This document shows positions 1 to 10,960 of a stretch of 64,000 nucleotides of DNA, one piece after another. Each line of letters opens with the position of its first letter. Positions within the stretch are counted from its first letter, which is position 1. This DNA is from Budorcas taxicolor. Taxonomy: Eukaryota; Chordata; Mammalia; Artiodactyla; Bovidae. The stretch lies in NCBI RefSeq assembly GCF_023091745.1, contig NC_068935.1:19947775-20011774 (forward strand), written 5' to 3'. The notes below the pieces were generated by a model, which was given only the letters and a program-made list of their open reading frames with translations, ran no database searches and was not told the DNA's origin. The translations under genes were made by a program, and so were the position numbers.

Positions 1-1119
1 ATATATGCTTGAAGTGAAGTCATGTTTGTGCAGTAATGACAGCATTAAAACCTCTAAAGCAGGCTTTCAAGAAATCAGCATTATTTGGACCCCTAACTAA
101 GATTCTGTACCCTTACATCTAACATCAGGATTATGGCAAGAAATGTTAATTCTCCCTCACAGTTCATTATTTCAAATGTGCTTCAGTAATCAGTCTCTAA
201 GAGAAATGTGGGGAATCTGGGTATTTAAATACAGGCACATTATTTTTTTTTCAGGCTGAAAGCTGAATTTCCTAAAGAAATAAATCAAATGCAGCTTTTT
301 GAAAATCGGACCTATTATGCTAAGTTGATGTATCCTCACAGAGGAAGAGAACATAGCACTTGGAACTAATAGAATTGGCTGAACATTGGATTTTTTAAAA
401 GCCTTGGCCCATTTCCTGGCTGACCTCTCCCATTGTATAAGGTAGCAGTAAATTGGAGTGGCATCTGAGTAATACAGACTCACATATCCTGACATACACT
501 AGTCACAATCATAATGTTTCACATAGTGTCTATTACAGTTCTATTCAACTTGAAATGTGTAGAACACGCACTCACAAATAAAATTTAATGTTGGATTTTT
601 TTTGAAAATTGATTGGAGTAATAGAAGGTAACTGTTCCCTAGAACAATAGCATTGCTTAATTTATGAACGCTAACATTAGCCAGCAGAATCAGACAAAGC
701 AGCCGTGAGAAAATTTAAGCTGACAGAAACACTGTATTGTTGAACACCATGTTATTATAACTAAGAAAACAAACAAAAAAATCACTCAATAATTTCTTTA
801 TCCTAGGTAGTTGTTATATGGGGCTTTTGGTTTTGTTTTCTTTCTTCATTAGTACCTTACAATCTGAAAACAGGAACATAATTATCTCTTAGATCTCATC
901 AATTTTCAAAGAAGTTTAGCAATGCTTTGAAAACATTCACTTATCCAGTCACCAACAGAAATTATTAGGATGCATATATCTTCATCATTGTTAAGGGAAG
1001 GTGCCTGATAAAGTCATGGATTATAATCACAAAGCTGTTTGGTGTCCTTTAGATAGAGATGCTTATGTATATAGATATTAAATCATGGCCATATCTCCTG
1101 AAGGAGTAAGAAGTTAGGG
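1..1119. other. Intergenic, no feature recognised
   Basis: This is AT-rich DNA with no credible coding region, RNA gene or recognisable repeat. The one open stretch on the minus strand (about 190-495) has no family features and looks like chance. Confidence 0.5.
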
Positions 1120-1400
1120 ACCGAGGTCACAAAAATAATTAAACCATGATTTCTGCCCTGGAGAAGTTTATAGCCTAGCAAGCAAGATGGAATATAACAA
1201 ATTAATTACAATATAAAATATATAATGCAGACAAATATAGAGTGCTATGGAAAAGTGCAAAGAAATAATTGATTAGGATGAAACGAAGAAAGGGATAATG
1301 AAAGTGGAAGTAGAGGGAAACAGGAGGTGACTTTTGGAGAGGATCAAAGAATTACCAAGCAGAGAAGATAGAAAGGGAATTATCATCAGAAAGAACAAAT
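1120..1400 (+). repeat. L2-like LINE relic
   Basis: The run 'ctgccctggagaagtttata' followed by an AT-rich stretch and 'gagtgctatggaaaagtg' resembles the L2 3' region, which reads roughly 'ccctgccctcatggagctta', then AT-rich, then 'gtgctatggagaaaa'. It is highly diverged, so the call rests on the order of motifs rather than on identity. Confidence 0.4.
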
Positions 1401-2244
1401 TTAGTAAAATGTACACCAACTTTTACATTACAAGACATGTACATTTTCTTTTACTGGCATTACATAAAGTATACATTTTATTTGGCACCTTGATATAAAA
1501 TGATGAATCTGGTTTCCCACTTCAGCACGTATATAAGCAAGGTGCTTTTATGTATTGAATATAAGATTAAATAGGTATATATTCCAAACCAGAACTAGTC
1601 ATAGTCACAGTCACTTTAGTATTTCAAAATGATGTTAATATAGTAAGCACTGGGTTTTTAAAAAATTATTCCCAAGATAACAACTATGTTACAAATTTTC
1701 CCAGTATTTCAAAAGGTCATCAAGTGAGATTTAAAAAAGATGACTTTACTTTCCAAATGTTTCATCTAGATAGATGCGGTCTAGTGAGTTTTGGTTTTAG
1801 GGCAGCGCTTCTAAAGTGGATCGTGCTTAAATTTCATACCTGGGGTGCTTATTATACACCCTTGGATTCCTGCTTAATGAAATCAGAGTACATTGAGATG
1901 GGAAGTAAGAAACAGGAATTTGTACTTCATGAAAATTCCTCAGGTAATGTTTAGATATTACTACTTTTAGAGAATTCAACCTGAAAGTGAAGCTAAGATA
2001 GATTTGTTTCCAAGAGCAACACAGAACTGAGAAGCAATTGCAAATTTAATTGTCTAAGAAAATTTGTAGACAGGTTTACCTATAGATAAAACTACAGGTG
2101 CGAGAGAGTATAAACAAAAAAGCTCAAACTTGTTTAATTTTAATTTCTTTCTTAGTAAGAATAAGAATTCACAAAACACATATTTACTCAAAAGTGTTTC
2201 CTAGAATTTTAAGAGATAAGTGGATTCCTATAACTATATAACAC
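1401..2244. other. Intergenic, nothing recognised
   Basis: The sequence is AT-rich. The open frame at about 1724-1954 shows no recognisable domain and no splice or promoter context. Confidence 0.45.
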
Positions 2245-2900
2245 CATGTTGCAGTTGCAGGTGTGGGGAAGGAAAAACTTTTCTCTAACTTCTTGGGCTC
2301 AGTATCTGTGGACATGTGAATTAAACTGATAAATGACAGATTAGCAAGAGGGGGAAAAAAGCAGAGTTTATTTACATGAGAAATGTGCATATGCAAGGGA
2401 GTGCTTAGTGATGTAATCAAAGGCATACTTAGAGTCTAGGGCTTATATACATAACATGCTGCTGCTGCTGCTAAATTGCTTCAGTCAGTCGTGTCCTACT
2501 CTGCGCAGCCCCATAGACGGCAGCCCACCAGGCTCCACCGTCCCTGGGATTCTCCAGGCAAGAGTACTGGAGTGGGTTGCCATTGCCTTCTCTGTATACC
2601 TAACTTAGTAGAGGGCGAAAAAAGTGGGGAGGAAGGGCTTCCACAGGAAGAGCAAATAGGTTCTTTTAGAGAAGACAAATGAATTTCTAGATGAACAGAA
2701 GACAAGAAAGTTTGTGATAATCTTGCTTATGCAGCTGATCTGTGAGTGGTTTTTCTGTGTTCTTCATTGCCATGAAACTCCCCCAGAGAAATTTATGGTA
2801 GGTTTACTCTTAATCTCTCTCCTGGGAGCCAAAGCCTCCCCTAAGAGGAAATTTATGGCAATCTTCATTTCTCAGGAGTTTCTGCCTCTAGTCAGATATG
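2245..2900 (-). repeat. LTR-like interspersed repeat, split by a SINE
   Basis: The stretch around 2325-2380 ('gacagattagcaagag', then 'gtttattta') matches a second copy near 33,145-33,195 ('gacagattaacaagag', then 'gtttatta'), so this is a dispersed repeat. The upstream 'cttctttgggctc'-like segment also aligns between the copies. The material after the SINE (2600-2900) may be the rest of the same element. I suspect an old mammalian LTR but cannot name the family; orientation is a guess from the apparent reverse-complement LTR end. Confidence 0.4.
2457..2597 (-). repeat. Bov-A2-type SINE fragment
   Basis: It starts with the (TGC)n run typical of the antisense Bov-A2 tail, then 'cagcccaccaggctcc' and 'ggattctccaggcaagagta', ending at 'gttgccattgccttctct'. 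It has one Bov-A unit and no tRNA-derived head. It lies inside the LTR-like repeat and is therefore younger than it. Confidence 0.85.
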
Positions 2901-2961
2901 GGAAATTCTGAGATGGCTTCTTTCTGCATCTGGTGAATCTTTAAGTTTAAAATAATCTTTA

Positions 2962-3027
2962 TGACAACTAGTGGTAGAATTCTTGCCTGCCACACAGGAG
3001 GCCTGGGTCCAGTTCCTGGCCCATGCA
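2962..3027 (+). pseudogene. tRNA-Gly(GCC)-like sequence, degenerate
   Basis: From 'agtggtagaattcttgcctg' through 'ggaggcctgggtcc' to 'ggcccatgca', the sequence follows tRNA-Gly-GCC from the D arm through the anticodon loop (ctGCCac) to the 3' acceptor strand. The first ~12 bases do not pair with the 3' strand, so the acceptor stem is broken. The T-loop carries 'gggtccagt' where 'gggttcgat' is expected. It is a pseudogene or tRNA-derived SINE head rather than a functional tRNA. Confidence 0.6.
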
Positions 3028-3044
3028 GCCACAACATCCCCTTT

Positions 3045-3250
3045 GGGCTTCCCTCCTAGCTCACTCAGTAGTCTGCTGGCAATGCAGGAGACCAGCATTC
3101 AATTCCTGGGTTGGGAAGATCCCCTGGAGAAGGAAATGGCAACCTACTCCAGTATTCTTGCCTGGAGAATCCCATGGACAGAAAAGCCTGGTGGGCTACA
3201 TTCTATGGGGTCACAAGAATCGGACACCACTGAGCAACTAAGCACACACA
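3045..3250 (+). repeat. Bov-tA SINE
   Basis: A tRNA-derived head ('gggcttccctcctagctcac') is followed by the Bov-A body ('gaagatcccctggagaagga', 'ggcaacctactccagtattc') and the tail 'gagcaactaagcacacaca'. The element is full length. It starts about 17 bp after the tRNA-Gly-like sequence. Confidence 0.9.
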
Positions 3251-3560
3251 TGGGGTTCTGAGCGTGTCCATACTCAGAACAAGAAGCCCATTCAGAACAG
3301 AATGTGCTCAAGTACTAAAAGCCAGAGCAGGTATTTTTGCTCTAAAATAGGCAAATAGAGCAAGGGTATATACAAATAATTGGGCAAAGCACATTGTGGT
3401 ATCAGATACTAGTAAACATTTCTTAAGTCTGAGTGCAGACCTATTTTCCTGTCCCTCTGTTAAGTAATACTGACACCAGGAATGCTTTCTTGTCCTTAAA
3501 CTGGGACTAGACATAAAAATTTAGCTCCTCACTACAGGAAATACTTGTTCTTAGAAGGTA
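3251..3560. other. Unique sequence
   Basis: Nothing is recognised. The last 12 bases (3549-3560, tcttagaaggta) are the left target-site duplication of the next SINE. Confidence 0.5.
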
Positions 3561-3768
3561 TTGTGCATTAGTCACTCAATTGTGTCCAACTCTGCGACCC
3601 CATGGACTGTAGACCTCCAGATTCATCTGTCTATGGAATTCTCTAGGCAAGAATACTGGAGTGGGTAGCCATTCCCTTCTCCAGGGGATCTTCCTGATGC
3701 AGGGATCAAACCTAGGTCTCCTGCATGGTAGGCAGATTCTTTACCATCTGAGCTACCAGGGAAGCCCC
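3561..3768 (-). repeat. Bov-tA SINE with perfect target duplication
   Basis: This is a reverse-oriented full element ending in 'gagctaccagggaagcccc'. It is flanked by perfect 12-bp repeats, tcttagaaggta, at 3549-3560 and 3769-3780, which fixes its boundaries. Confidence 0.93.
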
Positions 3769-3889
3769 TCTTAGAAGGTAAGCCAGCTAAAATAGTTGTC
3801 AAGATTCACTTCAAGATCCTCATTCTTGCTGTGTGCAGTAATCCCAAGATATTTTATCATAAACTCTGTCAAAACTATAGTAAATTCCT

Positions 3890-6182
3890 GCCTTGCAAAT
3901 TACCTTAAAATCGCCCATTCCTGGGTCAGACATACCCGCTGATCCGGAGAGTCTCCTGCAAAGGCAGGAGGCAACTGCAACTCACCCTGGGGACTGAGAC
4001 ATGAGTGGAAGCCATTTGGGGAGTTCTTTCTACCATGTGAACAATGCTGCTGGCTAGTTCCATTTTGGAATCCTCCCTCTAGCTTATGAGTATCAGGACC
4101 CAGCCCCAGCCCCATTCAATAGCCTGTAGGAACCAGTACTGGGAAGCCTCAGGCCAAGCAACTAACTGAGCAGGGATACAGCCACACCCATCAGCTGACA
4201 GGCTGCCTTAAGATCCTTTGAGCCCACAGCTTCTCTGGACACAGGCTTGTCCACCAGAGGGCCTAAGGCCTGGCCTCACACAGCAGTGCACAGGCACTAC
4301 AGAACTCAGCAGCCAGAGATTCTAGGAACTGACTCCACCCACCAGTGGGCAGGCACCAGTCCCAGAATTCCAGGCTCTGCCTACCAGCAAGCTTGCTCTA
4401 ACCTTGGGACCAGCCTCATTAACCAGCAGGTAGACACTAGCCATAATATAAACATAGCCCTATAGCCTATGGACCCAGCCCACCCATTAGCAGGCTAGAT
4501 CCTATTCTGGGATGAGTCAAGCCCTGGTTTTATCCCCAGCAAGCTAACACAAGTGTTGGGAAACCCTGGACCCTGCAGCTAGCCGTATCAGGAACTGGTC
4601 CCACCCACCAGCAGTCTGACACCAACTCTGAGACCCCTGATTGCTGCAGCCACACTCCAGGACCTGGCTCTGTCCACTGGAAGTTGACACTAGCCACAGA
4701 ATCTGGTTTCACCCACCAGCTGGAGGGCACTAGCCCCAGGGTCACCTAGACCCTGACTCTGCCCATCAGTGAGCCAGCACTAGCCCTGGGACCTTGGACT
4801 CCTTCCCCAAGGTATTGCAGCCAGCTGCTTCATGATCCATCTCCACCAACTGGCAGCCTTCACAGAAGACAGGGCCTGGCAACCAGTAGAACTGGGGGCT
4901 AAATAAGCCTACCAGACCACCCACAGTAGTCAACCTGCCACAACAAAAGGATCCATGCAACCCACATAGAGGACACCCCTAGAGTACAGAGATCTGGTAT
5001 GAGAGGGGAGTGTGTTGCTGGGATGCACAGGATGTACCCTCTAAAATGCTGCTTCTCTAAGGTTGGGAAATATAAGCAACCTACCAGATAAATAGAAAAA
5101 AGAAAAAAAAATCAGCAAGTTAGGCCAAATGAAGCTACAGGGGAACATGTTCTAAATAAAGGAACAAGATAAAACCCCAGAAGAAGAACTAAGAAAAATG
5201 GAAATAGGTGATCTGCTTGAGACCGTGGTAATGATAATGATAATTATGGCAATAATAACAAAGATGATCAAATAACTTGAGAGAAGAATAATAGATACAC
5301 AGAGTGAGAAATTAGAAGTTTTTAACAAAGAATTAGAAAATACAAAAAACAGTCAAACAGAGATGAAGAATACAATAACTGAAATGAAAAATACACTAGA
5401 AGGAATCAGTAGTAGACTAAATGATACAGAAAAAGAGATCAGTGAGCTGGAAGACAGAGTAGTGGAAATCACTAACACTAAATAGAAAAAAAAGAATGAA
5501 AAGAAATGAAGACAGTTTAAGAGACTTCTGGGACAATATCAAGCACATTAATATTTGTATAATAGGGGTTCCAAAAAGAAAAGAGAGAGAAAGGGGCTAA
5601 GAATTTGAGGACACAATAGCCAAAACCTTCCCTAACCCAGGAAGGGAAACAGATATCCAAGTATAGTAAGTACAGCGAGTCCCAAACAGGATTAACCCAA
5701 ACAGGAACACATCAAGATACAAGTTAATTAAAATGACAAAAATTAAAATAAAGAGATAATGTTAAAATCAGGAAGAAAAAAGCAACAGGTTATATACAAG
5801 GGAACACCAGATAAATCTATCAGCTGACTTCAGTAGAAACTCTGTAGGCCATAAGAGAGTAGCACAATTTAGTTTAAATGATGAAAGGGAAACTTTGTAA
5901 CAAAGAATACCCAGAAAGACTCTTGTTCAGATTTGATGGAGAGATCAAAAAGTTTTATAGACAAGCAAAAGTCACAATAGATCATCACTACCAACTAGCT
6001 TTACAGAAACGTTAAAGAGACTTCTCAAAACATAAAAGAAAAGGCCAAAATTAGAAAGATGAGAATTATGAAAGGAAAAAGCTCATCAGTAAGGGAAAAT
6101 ATAAAATAAAGACAATAAAGCATCCATACAGAAAGCTAGCAGGAAGGTTAAAAGAGAAAGGTAGAAAAATTATCTATAATAG
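3890..6182 (+). repeat. Old L1: 5' UTR and ORF1 remnants
   Basis: Positions about 4100-4960 are GC-rich quasi-tandem units built around 'cccacccaccagtgggcagg'-like segments, typical of an old mammalian L1 5' UTR. After 5050 the sequence turns A-rich and encodes ORF1-like coiled-coil remnants ('gatcagtgagctggaagaca'), broken by many stops. The element resumes at 8291 after a BovB insertion. Its 5' edge could be as early as 3880 or as late as about 4100. Confidence 0.7.
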
Positions 6183-6828
6183 TTCAGGTCAGTTCAGTTC
6201 AGTCACTCAATTATGTCTGGCTCTTTGTGACCCCATGGACTGCAGCACACCAGGCCTCTCTGGCCATCACCAGCTCCCGGAGTTTGCTCAAACTCATATG
6301 CATTGAGTCAGTGATGCTATCCAACCATCTCATTCTCTGTCATCCCCTTATCCTCCTGCCTTCAATCTTTCCCAGCATCAGGGTCTTTTCCAATGAGTCA
6401 GTTCTTTGCATCAGGTGGCCAAAGTATTGGAGTTTCAGCTTCAGCATCAGTCCTTCCAATGAATATTCAGGACTGATTTCCTTTAGGGTTGACTGGCTTG
6501 ATCTCCTTGCAGTCCGTGGGACTCCCAAGAGTCTTCTCCAACACCACAGTTCAAAAGTATCAATTCTTTGGTGCTCATCTTTCTTTATAGTCCAACTCTG
6601 ACATCCATATATGACTACTGGAAAAACCATAGCTTTGTCTAGATGGACTTTCGTTGGTAAAGTAATGTCTCTGCTTTCTAATATGCTGTCTAGGTTTGTC
6701 ATAGTTTTTCTTCCAAGGAGCAAGCATTTTTTAATTTCATGGCCACAGTCACCATCTGCAGTGATTTTGGAGGCCAAGAAAGTCTGTAACTGTTTCCATT
6801 GTTTCCTGATCTATTTGCCATGAAGTGA
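6183..6828 (-). mobile_element. BovB LINE, 3' portion (outer copy, first part)
   Basis: It begins at the BovB 3' terminal repeats ('gttcagttcagtcactcaa') and runs antisense through the C-terminal ORF2 region to 'catgaagtga'. The minus-strand reading still shows recognisable ORF2 C-terminal motifs such as '[10 protein letters not shown]' and 'AMVFPVVIYGCQSW'. The same copy continues at 7929 after a nested insertion. Confidence 0.9.
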
Positions 6829-7928
6829 AAAACATCTATTTCTGCTTTATTGACTATGTCAAAACCTTTGACTGTGTGGATCACAATAAACTGTGGAAAA
6901 TTCTGAAAGACATGGGAATACCAGAGCACCTGACCTGCCTCTTGAGAAACCTATATGCAAGTTAGGAAGCAACAGTTATAACTGGACTTGGAACAACAGA
7001 CTGGTTCCAAATGGGAAAAGGAGTACGTCAAAGCTGTATATTGTCACCCTGCTTATTTAACTTCTATGCAGAGTACATCATGAGAAATGCTGGGCTGGAA
7101 GAAGCACAAGCTGGAATCAAGATTGCCAGGAGAAATATCAATAACCTCAGATATGCAGATGACACCACCCTTATGGCAGAAAGTGAAGAGGAACTGAAAA
7201 GCCTCTTGAGGAAAGTGAAAGAGGAGAGTGAAAAAGTTGGCTTAAAGCTCAACATTCAGAAAACAAAGATCATGGCATCTGGTCCCATCACTTCATGTGA
7301 ATTAGATGGGGAAACAGTGTCAGACTTTATTTTTGGGGGCTCCAAAATCACTGCAGATGGTGACTGCAGCCATGAAATTAAAAGACGCTTTCTCCTTGGA
7401 AGAAAAGTTATGACCAACCTAGATAGCATATTGAAAAGCAGAGACATTACTTTGCCAACAAAGGTCTGTCTAGTTAAGGCTATGGTTTTTCCTGTGGTCA
7501 TGTATGGACGTGAGAGTTGGTCTGTGAAGAAGGCTGAGTGCTGAAGAATTGATGCTTTTGAACTGTGGTGTTGGAGAAGACTCTTGAGAGTCCCTTGGAC
7601 TGCAAGGAGATCCAACCAGTCCATTCTGAAGGAGATCAGCCCTGGGTGTTCTTTGGAAGGAATGATGCTGAGGCTGAAACTCCAATACATTGGCCACCTG
7701 ATGCAAAGAGCTGACTCATTTGAAAAGACTCTGATGCTGGGAAAGATTGAAGGCGAGAGGAGAAGGGGGCGGCAGAGGATGAGATGGCTGGATGGCATCA
7801 CTGCCTCGATGGACGTGAGTCTGAGTGAACTCCGGGAGTTGGTGATGGACAGGGAGGCCTGGCATGCTGCAGTTCATGGGGCTGCAAAGAGTTGGACACG
7901 ACTGAGCAACTGAAGTGAACTGAACTGA
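6829..7928 (+). mobile_element. BovB LINE, 5'-truncated, nested copy
   Basis: This copy starts within the reverse-transcriptase domain ('catctatttctgctttattg'). It carries the catalytic 'YADD' box (near 7151-7165, residues RYADDTTLMAESEEEL) and ends with the BovB 3' repeats 'gaactgaactgaactga'. The frame is open from about 7011 to 7544, where a TGA replaces an arginine codon, and then reopens. It is inserted head-on into the antisense BovB, whose sequence resumes exactly at 'tgatgggactggatgcc'. The copy is non-autonomous and disabled. Confidence 0.92.
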
Positions 7929-8045
7929 ACTGATGGGACTGGATGCCATGACCTTAGTTTTTTGAATGTTGAGATTTAAGCCACTTTTTCACTCTCCTTT
8001 TTCACTTTCAAGAGGTTCTTTAGCTCCTCTTTTCTTTCTGCCATT
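7929..8045 (-). mobile_element. BovB LINE, outer copy (second part)
   Basis: Antisense BovB resumes directly where 6828 left off ('gatgggactggatgccatga', then 'tgaatgttgagatttaagcc') and stops at 'ctttctgccatt'. Together with 6183-6828 it forms one contiguous stretch of the consensus. Confidence 0.88.
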
Positions 8046-8290
8046 CAATATCATAGTAATCCAAGTCTATGTCCCAACCACTAATGCCGAAGAAGCTGAA
8101 GTTGAACGGTTCTATGATGACCTACAAGACTTAGAACTTACATGAAAAAAAGATATCCTTTTCATCATAGTGGCATGCAAAAGTAGGAAGTCAAGAGATA
8201 CTTAGAGTAACAGGCAAGTTTGGCCGGGCCTTGGAGTACAAAATGAAGCAGGGCAAAGGCTAACAGAGTTTTGCCAAGAGAATGCATTGG
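8046..8290 (+). mobile_element. BovB endonuclease-region segment, inverted
   Basis: Sense BovB endonuclease sequence ('gtaatccaagtctatgtccc', 'gaagctgaagttgaacggtt', 'tacaaaatgaagcagggcaa') lies directly against the antisense 3' part. Opposite orientation within one insertion is the classic 5'-inversion (twin-priming) signature. The segment runs into L1 sequence at about 8290 ('catatccacaataagcagtt'). Confidence 0.85.
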
Positions 8291-10540
8291 TCATATCCAC
8301 AATAAGCAGTTAAGAAATACATGAAACAATTTTATATAAAATATTATATCAAAAATAATAATTGTGAAGGGAGGAGAGTACAAATGAAGCATTATTAAAG
8401 TGCATTTGAGATTAAGAATTCAGCAATGATATAGACTGATATACTTAAATCTCATGGTGACCACAAGCCAAAAATTTATAATAGATACACACACACACAA
8501 GAGAAATGAATCAAAGCATATCACTAAAGACAATCATCAAATCACAAAAGAACAAAAGAAGAAAGGAGTAAAAAAGTACTGATGATTAATAAAATATCAA
8601 TAAGAATATAACATATCAATACATTACTATAAATGTAAATAGAAAAATGCTCCAATCAAAAGACATAGAGTGGCTAAATGGATACAAAAACAAGACATGT
8701 ATATATGCTGCCTAAAATATACTTCAGATTTAAAGACACAGATTGAAAATACGTGGACAGAAAAAGATACTCCATGCAAATGGAAATAAAAAGAAAGCTG
8801 GGGTAGCAATACTTATATCAGACAAAACAGACTTTAAAACAAGACTGTTGCAAAAGACAAAGAAGGACATTACATAATAATCAATGGATCAATTCAATAA
8901 GAAAATATACAAATTATAAATGTTTGTACCCAACATAGGAGCACCTAAATGTATAAAGCAAATATTAACAGAAATAAATGGAGAAATTGACAGTAACACA
9001 ATACTAGTAGGGGACTTCAACACCATACTTATACTAATGGATAGATGATCCAGACAGAAAATCAATAAGGAAACACTGGCCTTAAATGACACATAAGATC
9101 AGATGGACTTATATACATATATAGAAAACAATGCATCCAAAAGCAGCAGAATAAACATTCTTTTCAAGTGCACATGTAACATCCTCCAGAACAAATCACA
9201 TGCTAGGTCAAAAAAGAAGCCTCGCTCAGTAAATTTAAGAAAACTGACCACTAAACATCAACTCCTAGGGGAAAAAACACAAAAAAGACAAACACGCAGA
9301 GACTAAACAATATACTGCTAAACAACATTGATCATTGAAAAAAATAAAAAAGGAATTTTAAAAATACATGAAGACAAGCTAAAATGAAAACACTATGATC
9401 CCAAATTTATAGGCTGCAGCAAAAGCAGTTCTAAGAGTGAAGTTTATAGGGATACAAGCTTATCACAGGAAACTGGAAAAATCTCAAACAACCAAACTAG
9501 AAAGAAAATAACAAAACTTAAATTTAGTAGAAGAAATCATAAGGATCAGAGCAGAAATAAATAGAGATGATAAAAGTAGAAAAGATCAATGAAACTAAGA
9601 GCTCATTTTTTGAAAAGGTGAACAAAATTGATAAACATTTAGCCAGACTAGAGAAAAAAAGAGAAATGGCCCAAGTCAATAAAATCAGAATGAAAAAGAA
9701 GTTAAAACTGCCACCACAGAAATACAAAGGATCATAAGAGACTACTATGAACAACTATATGTCAATGAAATGGACAACCCAGAAGAAATGGAACATCTCC
9801 CAAGACTGAACCAGGGAGAAAATAGAAACAAGAAATAACAGAAAATATGAAACAGATCAATCAACAGTAACAAAATTGAATCAGTAATAAATAACTCCTA
9901 ACAAATGAAAGTCTAGGACCAGATGGATTAATAGGTGAATTCTACCGAATCTTTAGAGAAGAGTTAACAGCTATCTTTCTCAAACTACTCTAAAAAGTTG
10001 AAGAGGAAGGTACCAAATTCATTCTATCAGGCCAGCATCACCCTGATACCAAAACCAGGCAAATATATTACAAAAAAAGAAAATTACAGGCCAATATCAT
10101 TGATGAACATAGATGCAAAAATCTTCAACAGAATATTGACAAACCAAATACAACAATACATTAGAAGGGTCATATACCATGATCAAGTGGGATTCCTCTG
10201 AGATGCAAGGATTTTTCAATATCCACAAGTCAATCAATGTTATAGACCACATTAACAAATTGAAGAATAAAAACCCTATGATCATTTCAATAGATACAGA
10301 AACAGTTTTGACAAAAATTCAAAAATTCAATATCCATCTATGATATAAATTCTCCAGAAAGTGAGTATGGAGGGAATATACCTCAGTAAACGTCATACAT
10401 GATAAGCCCACAGCTAACATTGTTCTCAATGGTGAAAAGTTGAAAGCATTTCCTCCAAGGTCAAGAATAAGACACAGATGCTCCCTCTCACAACTTTTAT
10501 TTAAATAATATTGGAGGTTCTAGTCACAGCAATCAGACAA
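8291..10540 (+). repeat. Old L1: inter-ORF and ORF2 remnants
   Basis: This continues the L1 that began at 3890. Recognisable ORF2 segments include 'agtggctaaatggatacaaa', 'caaatcacatgctaggtca', 'gaattctaccgaatctttag' and the RT-region piece at 9998-10201 (residues [10 protein letters not shown] and [15 protein letters not shown]). There are many frameshifts and stops. It ends in the RT domain near 10,500, so the 3' half of ORF2 and the 3' UTR are absent here. Confidence 0.85.
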
Positions 10541-10640
10541 GAAAACAAGGATTCTGTTTCAATAGGTCTAAGCCCTAACTAGCTTCCAGATGATGCTAAC
10601 GTTGCTGGTCTTTAGACCACACTTTCAGTAACAAGGGTCT
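10541..10640 (+). repeat. MER5A-like DNA transposon fragment
   Basis: The words 'gatgatgctaacgttgctgg' and 'tctttagaccacactttcag' match the end of the hAT-type MER5A element ('gatgctgatgctgctggtcc', 'accacactttgagaacc'). It directly abuts the L1 end. Confidence 0.6.
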
Positions 10641-10960
10641 AAACCAGGAGTACACAATAGAAATATTACCAAAGCCACAACTGTGAGCTACATATGTAAT
10701 TTAAAATTTTCTACTGGCTACATTAAAAATGTAAAAAGAATAGTTGAAATTAAATTTAATAACTTATTTAACCCCAAATATAAAAATACTATAACATAAT
10801 TAATATGAAGATGATTAATATTTTACACTTTTTTCATAGTAAGCTTTTAAAGGCAGTTTTTATTTTTACATTTAGAGCATATCTCAGGTCATACTAGCCA
10901 CACTTCATAATTCATTAGCCACAGTTAGCTATTGGCTATCAAAGTGGATAATTCAGAACT
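10641..10960 (-). repeat. Old DNA-transposon-like repeat
   Basis: 'gtaatttaaaattttctact', 'ggctacattaaaaatgtaaa' and 'tagccacagttagctattgg' resemble a common mammalian non-autonomous DNA element whose ends carry 'agccacatgtggcta'-type words. I am not sure of the family name or orientation. Confidence 0.45.

Noticed and set aside
3045..3110. tRNA-like heads of Bov-tA elements as functional tRNA genes
   Set aside because: They do not fold into a complete cloverleaf, and they continue directly into the Bov-A body.
4140..4960. GC-rich quasi-tandem repeats that could pass for a satellite or a coding repeat protein
   Set aside because: Position directly before L1 ORF1-like sequence, and the unit composition, fit an old L1 5' UTR.
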